From positions 1 to 11,421 of the forward strand of contig JBBQRG010000085.1 in assembly GCA_038215095.1 (NCBI GenBank): a DNA stretch of 11,421 nucleotides. The letters run 5' to 3'. Below are positions 6,574-11,421 of the stretch, one piece after another (the first letter of the stretch is position 1; the number at the start of each line of letters is the position of its first letter). This stretch comes from DATACN01 sp038215095. GTDB lineage: Bacteria > Actinomycetota > Thermoleophilia > Solirubrobacterales > Thermoleophilaceae. The notes beneath the pieces are model-generated. The model worked only from the letters and a program-made list of their open reading frames with translations. It was not told the DNA's origin and searched no databases. Position numbers and translations under genes: made by a program.

Positions 6574-7197
6574 ATGGAGGTCGAGATCTGGTCGGATATC
6601 GCCTGTCCGTGGTGCTACGTGGGCAAGCGGCGCTTCGAGGCGGCGCTGGCCGGCTTCCCGCAGCGCGACGAGGTGAACGTGACCTGGCGCAGCTTCGAGC
6701 TCGACCCCGAGGCGCCGCGCGAGCGCACCGGCGACCGCGCCGAGCACCTGGCGCAGAAGTACGGCGTGACGCGCGAGCGGGCGCTCGAGATGCAGCAGTC
6801 GATGACGGAGGCGGCCGCCGGCGACGGCCTCGAGCTGCGCTTCGACATCGCCCGCGCCGGCAACACCTTCGACGCCCACCGGCTGGTTCACCTGGCGGCG
6901 GCCCACGACCGGCAGGACGCGATGAAGGAGCGTCTGATGAGCGCGTACCTCACCGAGGGCAAGGCGATCGGCGACCCCGAGGTGCTGCAGCCACTGGGAG
7001 TCGAGGTGGGGCTGCCGGAGGACGAGGTGCGCGAGCTCCTGGCCACCGAGTGCTTCGCCGAAGAGGTGCGCGAGGACGAGCGAACGGCGATGTCGCTAGG
7101 CATCCAGGCCGTGCCCTTCTTCGTGGTCGACCGCAAGGTCGGCGCCGCCGGAGCCCACCCCCCGGAGATCCTGCGCCAGCTGCTCGAGCGCGCCTAG
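6574..7197 (+). CDS. DsbA family oxidoreductase, FrnE-like
   Basis: This 207-residue thioredoxin-fold protein lacks a signal peptide and is therefore cytoplasmic. FrnE-type proteins are disulfide isomerases or oxidoreductases related to DsbA and to 2-hydroxychromene-2-carboxylate isomerase. The sequence opens with MEVEIWSDIACPWCYVGKRRFE, with the CPWC redox pair at residues 11-14. The family helical insert contains WRSFELDPEAP, and GNTFDAHRLVHLA is conserved. GIQAVPFFVVDRKVGAAGAHPPEILRQLLE carries the cis-Pro loop and the family C-terminus. It is divergent from the aldo-keto reductase and ends in a CTAG tetramer shared with the stop of the convergent GFA gene. A role in cytoplasmic redox stress is inferred from family. 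Confidence 0.93.
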   Translation: MEVEIWSDIACPWCYVGKRRFEAALAGFPQRDEVNVTWRSFELDPEAPRERTGDRAEHLAQKYGVTRERALEMQQSMTEAAAGDGLELRFDIARAGNTFDAHRLVHLAAAHDRQDAMKERLMSAYLTEGKAIGDPEVLQPLGVEVGLPEDEVRELLATECFAEEVREDERTAMSLGIQAVPFFVVDRKVGAAGAHPPEILRQLLERA

Positions 7198-7607
7198 CTC
7201 GGCTTGCGCTCGTGGAAGTGCGGCAGCCCGTCGTCGGGCAGCGGCTCCCAGGTGGCGGCATAGGCCACGAACTGGTGGCCGCTCGGCCGCACGCCGGGAT
7301 CGCCGTCGACCACGCCGATGCGCACGAGCGCCATCTCGCCTGTGTCGGCGTCGCGCGCGAAGAGCGCCGAGCCGCACTCCCCGCAGAAGACCTTCTCGTA
7401 GCCGCCGCCCGGAGCCCAGGCGCGCAGGTGCTCCTCGCCGGCGGTCAGGTGCAGCGATCCGGGGGCGAGCTTCGCCGAGGCCTGCGCGGCGCTGCCGGTC
7501 CGCCGCTGGCAGCGGGTGCAGTGGCAGTAGATCCCGTCCCCGAGCGGCTCGCTGATCTCGAACGTCACGGCGCCGCAGGCGCAGTGGCCAGTCAGTGGTT
7601 CGGCCAT
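7194..7607 (-). CDS. GFA family (glutathione-dependent formaldehyde-activating/CENP-V type) zinc protein
   Basis: This 137-residue protein has the GFA zinc-binding Cys set: Cys9 and Cys11 (GHCACGAV), Cys28, Cys30 and Cys33 (YCHCTRCQRRTGS), and Cys75 and Cys78 (VFCGECGSALF). The founding member Gfa was proposed to speed formation of S-hydroxymethylglutathione, but most homologues have no proven activity and actinobacteria often lack glutathione, so the reaction here is unknown. The ATG at 7605-7607 gives the family start; the frame opens further upstream only into the neighbouring gene. It lies 13 bp after the stop of the membrane protein gene, suggesting it is the last gene of the sigma-factor operon. 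No clear Shine-Dalgarno is visible. Confidence 0.9.
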   Translation of the reverse strand: MAEPLTGHCACGAVTFEISEPLGDGIYCHCTRCQRRTGSAAQASAKLAPGSLHLTAGEEHLRAWAPGGGYEKVFCGECGSALFARDADTGEMALVRIGVVDGDPGVRPSGHQFVAYAATWEPLPDDGLPHFHERKPS

Positions 7608-7620
7608 GGCCGCAGGGTAC

Positions 7621-8271
7621 TCAGGACCAGGCGGCCCAGGCCACCAGCCGCTCGACGCTGGCGCTGCGGCTGGCAAGCACGCAGGTGTGGCCGCCCTCGC
7701 GCCAGGTCACCACGCGCGCTCCGCGCCGGCGCAGGATCGCGACGCGCAGCCCTTCGCGGGTGACCCAGCGCGCTCCGGAGGGCACGGGGAGCGGCCTGCC
7801 GTCCACGATCGTGTAGCCGATTCGCTTGGCGCCCAGCCCGTACACGACGGTGAGCGCGTGGCGGCCGCGCACCTCGTCGCTGCGCGCGCCGGCAGTGCGG
7901 TACGGGGTGCTGTAGCGGTAGTTGGGGAACTGCACGCCGCCGACCTCGGCCCGCAGGAAGCGCTCGTCGCCGCGGTCGCTCGGCGGGGCCGCCTGGGTCG
8001 GCGCGCGCAGCGCCAGGCCGGCGACGTCCGCCAGCGTCGGGCCGCCGCCGCTGCCGAGGGTCAGCAGCGCGACCGTCGTGATCACGGCGGCCAGCAGCAC
8101 GCCCAGCACCGGCACGGCGATCCACCGGCGCCGCGGGACCGGCTTGCGCCGTTCGTCCCGCACGATCTGGCTGCGCAGCGCGGTCGGAGCCTCGACGCCC
8201 TCCACTGCCGAGCGGATGGCCGCCCCGATGCGCTCGCTTTCGCGACGTTCGCTGTCGGACACCTGGCTCAT
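7621..8271 (-). CDS. Single-pass membrane protein, probable anti-sigma factor of the adjacent ECF sigma
   Basis: This protein has 216 residues. A charged cytoplasmic N-terminus (1-49, MSQVSDSERRESERIGAAIR and onward) leads into one membrane segment (about 50-72, WIAVPVLGVLLAAVITTVALL), then an extracytoplasmic part of about 140 residues with no domain I recognise. Its start ATG overlaps the sigma factor stop as ATGA, the usual arrangement for a sigma/anti-sigma pair with coupled translation. It lacks the HxxxCxxC zinc motif of ZAS anti-sigma factors, so a direct assignment by motif is not possible. The outer part contains one Cys (GGHTCVLAS). The role is inferred from position, topology and overlap; it could also be an unrelated membrane protein in the operon. 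Confidence 0.72.
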   Translation of the reverse strand: MSQVSDSERRESERIGAAIRSAVEGVEAPTALRSQIVRDERRKPVPRRRWIAVPVLGVLLAAVITTVALLTLGSGGGPTLADVAGLALRAPTQAAPPSDRGDERFLRAEVGGVQFPNYRYSTPYRTAGARSDEVRGRHALTVVYGLGAKRIGYTIVDGRPLPVPSGARWVTREGLRVAILRRRGARVVTWREGGHTCVLASRSASVERLVAWAAWS

Positions 8272-8843
8272 CCCGTGGCCGCCACGCTCTGCTCGTCGGT
8301 AAGTGCGTCGGCCACGCGTCCGCGCGCGCGGTGGAGGCGCGTGGTCACCGTGGCCTCCTTGATGCCGAGGGCATCGGCCGCGTCGCGGTAGCTCAGGCCC
8401 AGCACGTCGACGGCCACGATCACCTCTCGCGCCGGCTCCGGCAGGCTCGAGATCGCGGCGAACAGCTCGCCGACCTCGAGGGCCGCGGCCGGGTCGCCGA
8501 AGCTCGAGCCGGAGGCGCGTTCCGGGCGCTCGTCCAGCGGGACTTCCGACGGCCTCGCGCCGGCGCGACGCAGGCGGCTCACGTGGGTGTTGCGCAGCAC
8601 GCGCAGCAGGTAGCCGAGGTCGTCCCCGTGGCGCAGCCAGCGCGGTCGGCTGAGCACCTGCGCGCACGCCTCTTGAACGAGGTCCTCGGCGTCGTGCGGG
8701 TTGCCGCACATCGCCCAGGCTGCGCGGAACAGGCGGTCGAGATGCCGGCCGAGCTGCTCGGGGTCCAGGCGCCGGGCGCGCGATGGCTGCCTGAGGACGG
8801 CCACCCGGCCGACTGTAGCCGCTGCGGCAACAGTGGGGGCCAT
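8268..8843 (-). CDS. ECF-type RNA polymerase sigma factor
   Basis: This 191-residue group IV sigma factor has region 2 (about 34-93), with GNPHDAEDLVQEACAQVLSR as the core-binding and -10 recognition helix. Region 4 (about 128-176) contains SLPEPAREVIVAVDVLGLSYRDAADALG and a helix-turn-helix ending IKEATVTTRLHRARGRV. No extra C-terminal domain is present. The ATG at 8841-8843 is 7 bp after the cupredoxin stop and has no clear Shine-Dalgarno; translation may be coupled. A GTG at residue 14 (8804) would remove a low-complexity Ala/Val stretch and is a possible alternative. The next gene overlaps by ATGA and is the likely anti-sigma factor. The signal is unknown; the cupredoxin at the head of the operon hints at copper or redox. 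Confidence 0.9.
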   Translation of the reverse strand: MAPTVAAAATVGRVAVLRQPSRARRLDPEQLGRHLDRLFRAAWAMCGNPHDAEDLVQEACAQVLSRPRWLRHGDDLGYLLRVLRNTHVSRLRRAGARPSEVPLDERPERASGSSFGDPAAALEVGELFAAISSLPEPAREVIVAVDVLGLSYRDAADALGIKEATVTTRLHRARGRVADALTDEQSVAATG

Positions 8844-8850
8844 CCTGGGC

Positions 8851-9297
8851 TCAGTTCACCGTCAGCGTGCCCTGCATGCCGGCCTTGCGGTGGCCGTCCA
8901 CGGGGCAGTAGAAGGTGTACTTGCCGGGCTTCAGCTTCACGCTGACCTTCGAGGTGCCACCCGGCTGGACGACCTTGCCGTCCTTGTCCACGCCGTTGCC
9001 CTCGACCGCGACGGCGTGCGGGACCTGGCCGCCCTGCGGGTTGGCCATCGTCAGCGTGACCGTGCCGGCCTTGGCGGTGGCCGTCTTCTTGTCGAACTTG
9101 AGGCCGGTCGCTTCGGCCTTCAGCGACACCGTGCTGCCACCGCCCGAGCTGCCGGCGCTGCTGGCGGCCTTGGTGGTGCTGGACGTGGACTTCGAGCTGG
9201 AGGAGGAGCTGTCGCTGCTGCCACAGGCGCCCAGGGCGAGGCAGGCGGCCCCGAGCGAGACGAGGCAAAGGCGGCGAAGCGAGAAGAGGGAAGACAT
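8851..9297 (-). CDS. Cupredoxin (blue copper) lipoprotein
   Basis: This 148-residue secreted lipoprotein has a signal peptide and the lipobox LGAC (Cys25). A Ser/Thr-rich tether (about 26-56) is followed by a plastocyanin-like beta-sandwich. The type 1 copper ligands appear complete: His94 (QVPHAVAVEG), then Cys131, His136 and Met141 in FYCPVDGHRKAGMQG. It should bind copper outside the membrane and either carry electrons or buffer copper. The ATG at 9295-9297 is preceded by GGAGG a few bases upstream. It heads an apparent operon with the ECF sigma factor 7 bp downstream. Its promoter must lie in the 99-bp spacer shared with the divergent ArsR gene. Confidence 0.93.
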   Translation of the reverse strand: MSSLFSLRRLCLVSLGAACLALGACGSSDSSSSSSKSTSSTTKAASSAGSSGGGSTVSLKAEATGLKFDKKTATAKAGTVTLTMANPQGGQVPHAVAVEGNGVDKDGKVVQPGGTSKVSVKLKPGKYTFYCPVDGHRKAGMQGTLTVN

Positions 9298-9368
9298 GGA
9301 ACCTCCAGGTCGTGGTCGTCATCCCAGAGGGACGCACGCGCCGGGGGATCCTTCCCGCCGGAGAGCGT

Positions 9369-9388
9369 ATATAACCAATTAGGTATAT
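9369..9388. promoter_or_regulatory. AT-rich palindromic operator between cupredoxin operon and arsR-type gene
   Basis: This 20-bp imperfect palindrome centres on AATT, with half-sites ATATAACC and its near mirror AGGTATAT; 8 of 10 base pairs are symmetric. It is the most AT-rich spot of the spacer, conspicuous in DNA this GC-rich. ArsR-family dimers bind such sites and commonly repress their own gene. It overlaps the candidate -10 box TATATT, so a bound repressor would block RNA polymerase. On the other strand the same block offers -10-like sequence for the cupredoxin operon, about 70 bp upstream of its start, so ArsR could act on both sides. Confidence 0.55.
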
Positions 9389-9389
9389 T
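9384..9389 (+). promoter_or_regulatory. Candidate -10 box for a leaderless arsR-type transcript
   Basis: TATATT is a good -10 match and ends 7 bases before the GTG at 9397; the intervening bases AGGTCGC leave no room for a Shine-Dalgarno. Transcription would begin at the start codon. No clear -35 hexamer is visible at the expected distance. Confidence 0.45.
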
Positions 9390-9396
9390 AGGTCGC

Positions 9397-9711
9397 GTGA
9401 GCACGGCGACCTTCACCGCCCTGGCCGAGCCGAACCGGCGCCGCATCCTCGAGCTGTTGTTCGAGCGCCCGCGACTCGTGGGCGAGCTGGTGCAGCGCCT
9501 TGGCCTCAGCCAGCCCGGCGTTTCCAAGCACCTGCGCGTGCTGCGCGATGCCGGCCTGGTGGACGTCCAGCGCGACGCGCAGCGGCGCCTCTACCGGCTG
9601 CGCCCGGAGCCGCTGGCCGAGGTCGACGCCTGGCTCGAGCCGTGGCGCCGGCGGTGGGCCGGCCGGCTCGACGCACTCGAACGACACCTCGACGAACAGG
9701 AGCGCCAATGA
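9397..9711 (+). CDS. ArsR-family winged-helix transcriptional regulator
   Basis: This 104-residue DNA-binding repressor opens with VSTATFTALAEPNRRRILELL, typical of the ArsR subgroup paired with SRPBCC proteins. The helix-turn-helix spans about residues 27-50 (LVGELVQRLGLSQPGVSKHLRVLRDAGLV), followed by the wing (VQRDAQRRLYRL). The classic metal site ELCVCDL is absent, so a metal-sensing role is unlikely. GTG at 9397 is chosen because it gives the family start and follows the -10-like TATATT; the frame extends upstream without homology. The stop overlaps the start of the SRPBCC gene as ATGA. It probably represses its own operon through the palindrome at 9369-9388. Confidence 0.93.
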   Translation: MSTATFTALAEPNRRRILELLFERPRLVGELVQRLGLSQPGVSKHLRVLRDAGLVDVQRDAQRRLYRLRPEPLAEVDAWLEPWRRRWAGRLDALERHLDEQERQ

Positions 9712-10220
9712 CACGGGACGGATCGGTGGAGCGGGTCGGCGACCAGCGGGTGCTGCGCTTCGAGCGGCGCCTCGAGCACCCGGTAGAGCGGGTCTGGGCC
9801 GCAATCACCGAGCCCGGCCAGATGCGGGGCTGGTGGGCCGAGGCGGAACTGGACCTGCGCAGGGGCGGGAGCGTCGTCCTGCGCTGGCAGAGCACGGACG
9901 ACGAGGGCAACCAGGCGGTCCTGCACGGCGAGGTCACCGAGCTGGACCCGCCGCGGCTGTTCGAGATCGCGGGCGACCCGCACGGCGTTCTGCGCTTCGA
10001 GCTCGAGCCGGACGGCGACGCCTGCCTGCTCACCTTCACCGCTACCGTCGCAGCCCCGGACGACGTGCTTCCGCTGGCTATGGCCGGCTGGCACGTGCAC
10101 CTCGACCACCTCGAGCAGCTGCTCGCTGGCGAGCCCGTGGACTGGGAGCGCTGGGACGAGCAGCACAAGCCCGCCTGGGAGCGGGCCCACGAGCGCTACC
10201 TGGCAACCTCCGATGCCTGA
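9708..10220 (+). CDS. SRPBCC / AHSA1 domain protein
   Basis: This 170-residue protein has the START-like helix-grip fold of the Aha1-C group, which binds hydrophobic ligands or partner proteins; function in most bacterial members is unknown. Family features include the opening strand VLRFERRLEHPVERVWAAITEPGQMRGWWAEAE, the RGGSVVLRW strand, HGEVTELDPPRLFEI, and the closing helix AGWHVHLDHLEQLLAG. ATG at 9708 overlaps the ArsR stop as ATGA, with AGGAG just upstream inside the arsR coding region, so translation is coupled. ArsR-SRPBCC pairs are a widespread module, and the SRPBCC protein may act on the signal sensed by the regulator. Confidence 0.92.
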   Translation: MTRDGSVERVGDQRVLRFERRLEHPVERVWAAITEPGQMRGWWAEAELDLRRGGSVVLRWQSTDDEGNQAVLHGEVTELDPPRLFEIAGDPHGVLRFELEPDGDACLLTFTATVAAPDDVLPLAMAGWHVHLDHLEQLLAGEPVDWERWDEQHKPAWERAHERYLATSDA

Positions 10221-11353
10221 GCGGAGCGGCTGACACACCCGACGAGCCGGTCCGCTTCGGCGAGGGCGAGCCCTACACCCTCGGCGTAGAGGAGGAGCTG
10301 TTCCTGGCCGACCGCGGGACCGGGAGGCTGCTGAACGGAAGCGAGGACGTGCTGGACCGGCTCGAGCTGCCGGAGCGCGGCGAGGTCAAGGGTGAGATCC
10401 ACGCCTGCCAGGTAGAGCTGATCACCGACGTCTGCGCCAACGTTGCCGACGCCGTCGGCGTTCTGCAAGGCCTGCGCCGCTCCGTGCTCGCCACGGGGGC
10501 CGGGCTGATCGGCGCCGGCACCCACCCGACGGCCAAGGAGGGCGACGCGGAGATCACCGACAGCGAGCGCTACGAGCTGATCAGCGCCCTGCTGGGCGAT
10601 GCGTTGGCCACGCCGGTTTCGGCGCTGCACGTGCACGTGGGCATGCCCGATGCTGCCGCCGCGATCCGCGCCTTCAACGGGCTGCGCAGGCACCTGCCGC
10701 TGCTCGAGGCGATTGCGGCCAACTCGCCGTTCCGCCATGGGCGCGACACGGGCCTGGCCTCGGTGCGCGAGGTCACGCTGCGCGGCTGGCCGCGCAGCGG
10801 GGCGCCGCGGGAGATGGAGAGCTTCGACGACTTCTGGAGCTTCGCCGCGCGGCTCACGGCCGTGGCCGACGTGCCGGACTACACCTACCACTGGTGGAAG
10901 CTGCGGCCGCACCCGCGGCTGGGCACCGTGGAGATCCGCGCGCTCGACGTGCAGGCGTCGCTCAGCCAGACCGCCGCGCTGGTGGCGGCCATACACGCAC
11001 TGGCGCGCCACGAGGCCGAGGCGGAGCCCGTGCCGGGGCCGCCCGGCGAGATCCTCGAGGAGGCCGGCTTCCGCGCGGCCCGCGGCGGTGTGGGCGCCAC
11101 GCTGCCTGACGTGTCAGGGCGCCTTCGGCCGGTGCCCGAGCTGCTGGACGAGATGATCGAGCTGGCGCGGCCGTGCGCGCACGAGCTTGGCTGCGAGGCG
11201 GAGCTCGGCTCGCTCACGGAGCTGGTGGAGGCGGGCGGCGGCGCCGGCATCCAGCGCGCCGCCGAGCGCGAAGGCGGCCTACAGGCAGTTCTCGAGGGGC
11301 TGCTCGATCGGGCCTCCCGGGACGGGGCCCAGCGGAAGAGCTTGTCCACGTAG
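10217..11353 (+). CDS. ybdK: YbdK-type carboxylate-amine ligase (glutamate-cysteine ligase family 2), start uncertain
   Basis: This ATP-dependent ligase family is related to glutamate-cysteine ligase; E. coli YbdK has weak gamma-glutamylcysteine ligase activity and the true substrate is usually unknown. Signatures are YTLGVEEELFL near the N-terminus, the QVELITDVC strand, ALHVHVGMPD, AANSPFRHGRDTGLASVRE and WWKLRPHPRLGTVEIRALDVQ. Length (about 378 residues) is normal. No ATG, GTG or TTG occurs in frame before the first motif for at least 150 bp. The listed start is a CTG at 10217 overlapping the SRPBCC stop. Alternatively the ATG at 10213 begins MPERSG in another frame, which would join the gene if one base at about 10231 were extra. 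A later GTG (10349) would delete the VEEE motif. The stop is TAG at 11351-11353. Confidence 0.87.
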   Translation: MSGAADTPDEPVRFGEGEPYTLGVEEELFLADRGTGRLLNGSEDVLDRLELPERGEVKGEIHACQVELITDVCANVADAVGVLQGLRRSVLATGAGLIGAGTHPTAKEGDAEITDSERYELISALLGDALATPVSALHVHVGMPDAAAAIRAFNGLRRHLPLLEAIAANSPFRHGRDTGLASVREVTLRGWPRSGAPREMESFDDFWSFAARLTAVADVPDYTYHWWKLRPHPRLGTVEIRALDVQASLSQTAALVAAIHALARHEAEAEPVPGPPGEILEEAGFRAARGGVGATLPDVSGRLRPVPELLDEMIELARPCAHELGCEAELGSLTELVEAGGGAGIQRAAEREGGLQAVLEGLLDRASRDGAQRKSLST

Positions 11354-11421
11354 TCGGCGCCGATGCCGACCTTCTCGTAGTGCTCGCGGCACAGCTCGAT
11401 GTAGTCGTGCACGTCGAAGTA
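11279..11421 (-). pseudogene. C-terminus of an unidentified minus-strand gene, apparently frameshifted
   Basis: From the right edge the minus strand reads YFDVHDYIELCREHYEKV, then GIGADYVDKLFRW, a well-formed protein-like sequence that I cannot assign to a family. After RW (about 11329) this frame turns into a Ser/Arg-rich antisense shadow of the YbdK gene. In another frame the sequence continues GPVPGGPIEQPLENCL and stops at TAG (11279-11281). The two parts join if one base is missing from the GGGCCCC run near 11326-11332. The gene would overlap the last 75 bp of YbdK tail to tail. Either a true single-base deletion or a sequencing error would explain this. The upstream part lies outside the window. 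Confidence 0.4.

Noticed and set aside
6538..6906. Upstream extension of the aldo-keto reductase frame to 6906
   Set aside because: The extension is antisense to the DsbA gene, has no homology, and ATG 6537 has a Shine-Dalgarno and the family N-terminus.
9500..10216. Long upstream extension of the YbdK frame
   Set aside because: It overlaps the ArsR and SRPBCC genes out of frame and is Arg/Pro-rich without family similarity.
10885..11278. Continuation of the right-edge minus-strand frame to 10885
   Set aside because: After about 11329 it is a Ser/Pro/Arg-rich antisense shadow of YbdK; a natural-looking C-terminus exists in a neighbouring frame.
1..11421. CRISPR array, tRNA/rRNA genes, insertion sequences, defence system genes
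   Set aside because: No spaced direct repeats, cloverleaf, transposase or defence-type nuclease/helicase motif was found on either strand.

Overview
The window is very GC-rich, densely packed DNA with strong GC3 bias. It carries a wax ester synthase/diacylglycerol acyltransferase, an ECF sigma factor operon, an FrnE-type DsbA protein and a YbdK-type ligase. Together these suggest a high-GC actinobacterium, possibly Thermoleophilia/Solirubrobacterales. That placement is inferred from gene content and composition only. There are no rRNA or tRNA genes, no CRISPR array, no insertion sequences and no phage genes.

Layout. Bases 1-1426 (-) encode a WS/DGAT acyltransferase whose last residues run off the left edge. 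A 139-bp divergent spacer separates it from a DHA2-type MFS exporter (1566-2909, +), whose C-terminus is broken by an out-of-frame deletion. An AI-2E-family membrane protein follows (2917-4041, +). It converges, with overlapping stop codons, on a secreted LysM/lytic transglycosylase (4038-4688, -), which has a hairpin-rich leader. Upstream of that on the same strand are an M28-type lipoprotein peptidase (4799-5683, -) and an aldo-keto reductase (5695-6537, -). The reductase is divergent from a DsbA/FrnE oxidoreductase (6574-7197, +), which in turn converges on a GFA-type zinc protein.

Bases 7194-9297 (-) look like one transcription unit in the order cupredoxin lipoprotein, ECF sigma factor, single-pass membrane protein (likely anti-sigma factor) and GFA protein. 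A 99-bp divergent spacer with a conspicuous AT-rich palindrome separates this unit from an ArsR-family repressor and an AHSA1/SRPBCC protein (9397-10220, +, ATGA-coupled). A YbdK-type carboxylate-amine ligase comes next (10217-11353, +), with no normal start codon. The right edge holds the C-terminus of an unidentified minus-strand gene that appears frameshifted.

How the genes work together. Several products act in the envelope or in redox and metal handling: exporter, AI-2E protein, LysM hydrolase, lipoprotein peptidase, cupredoxin, aldo-keto reductase and DsbA. The most coherent unit is the cupredoxin-sigma-membrane protein operon, which may couple an extracytoplasmic copper or redox signal to transcription. 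The ArsR-SRPBCC pair is a standard autoregulated module.

Three reading-frame problems in 11.4 kb (MFS C-terminus, YbdK start, right-edge gene) mean sequence or assembly error must be weighed against real gene decay. I did not find a clearly new multigene system. The best leads are the sigma-cupredoxin operon, the Asn-substituted M28 metal site, the structured leader of the LysM gene and the probable leaderless starts.
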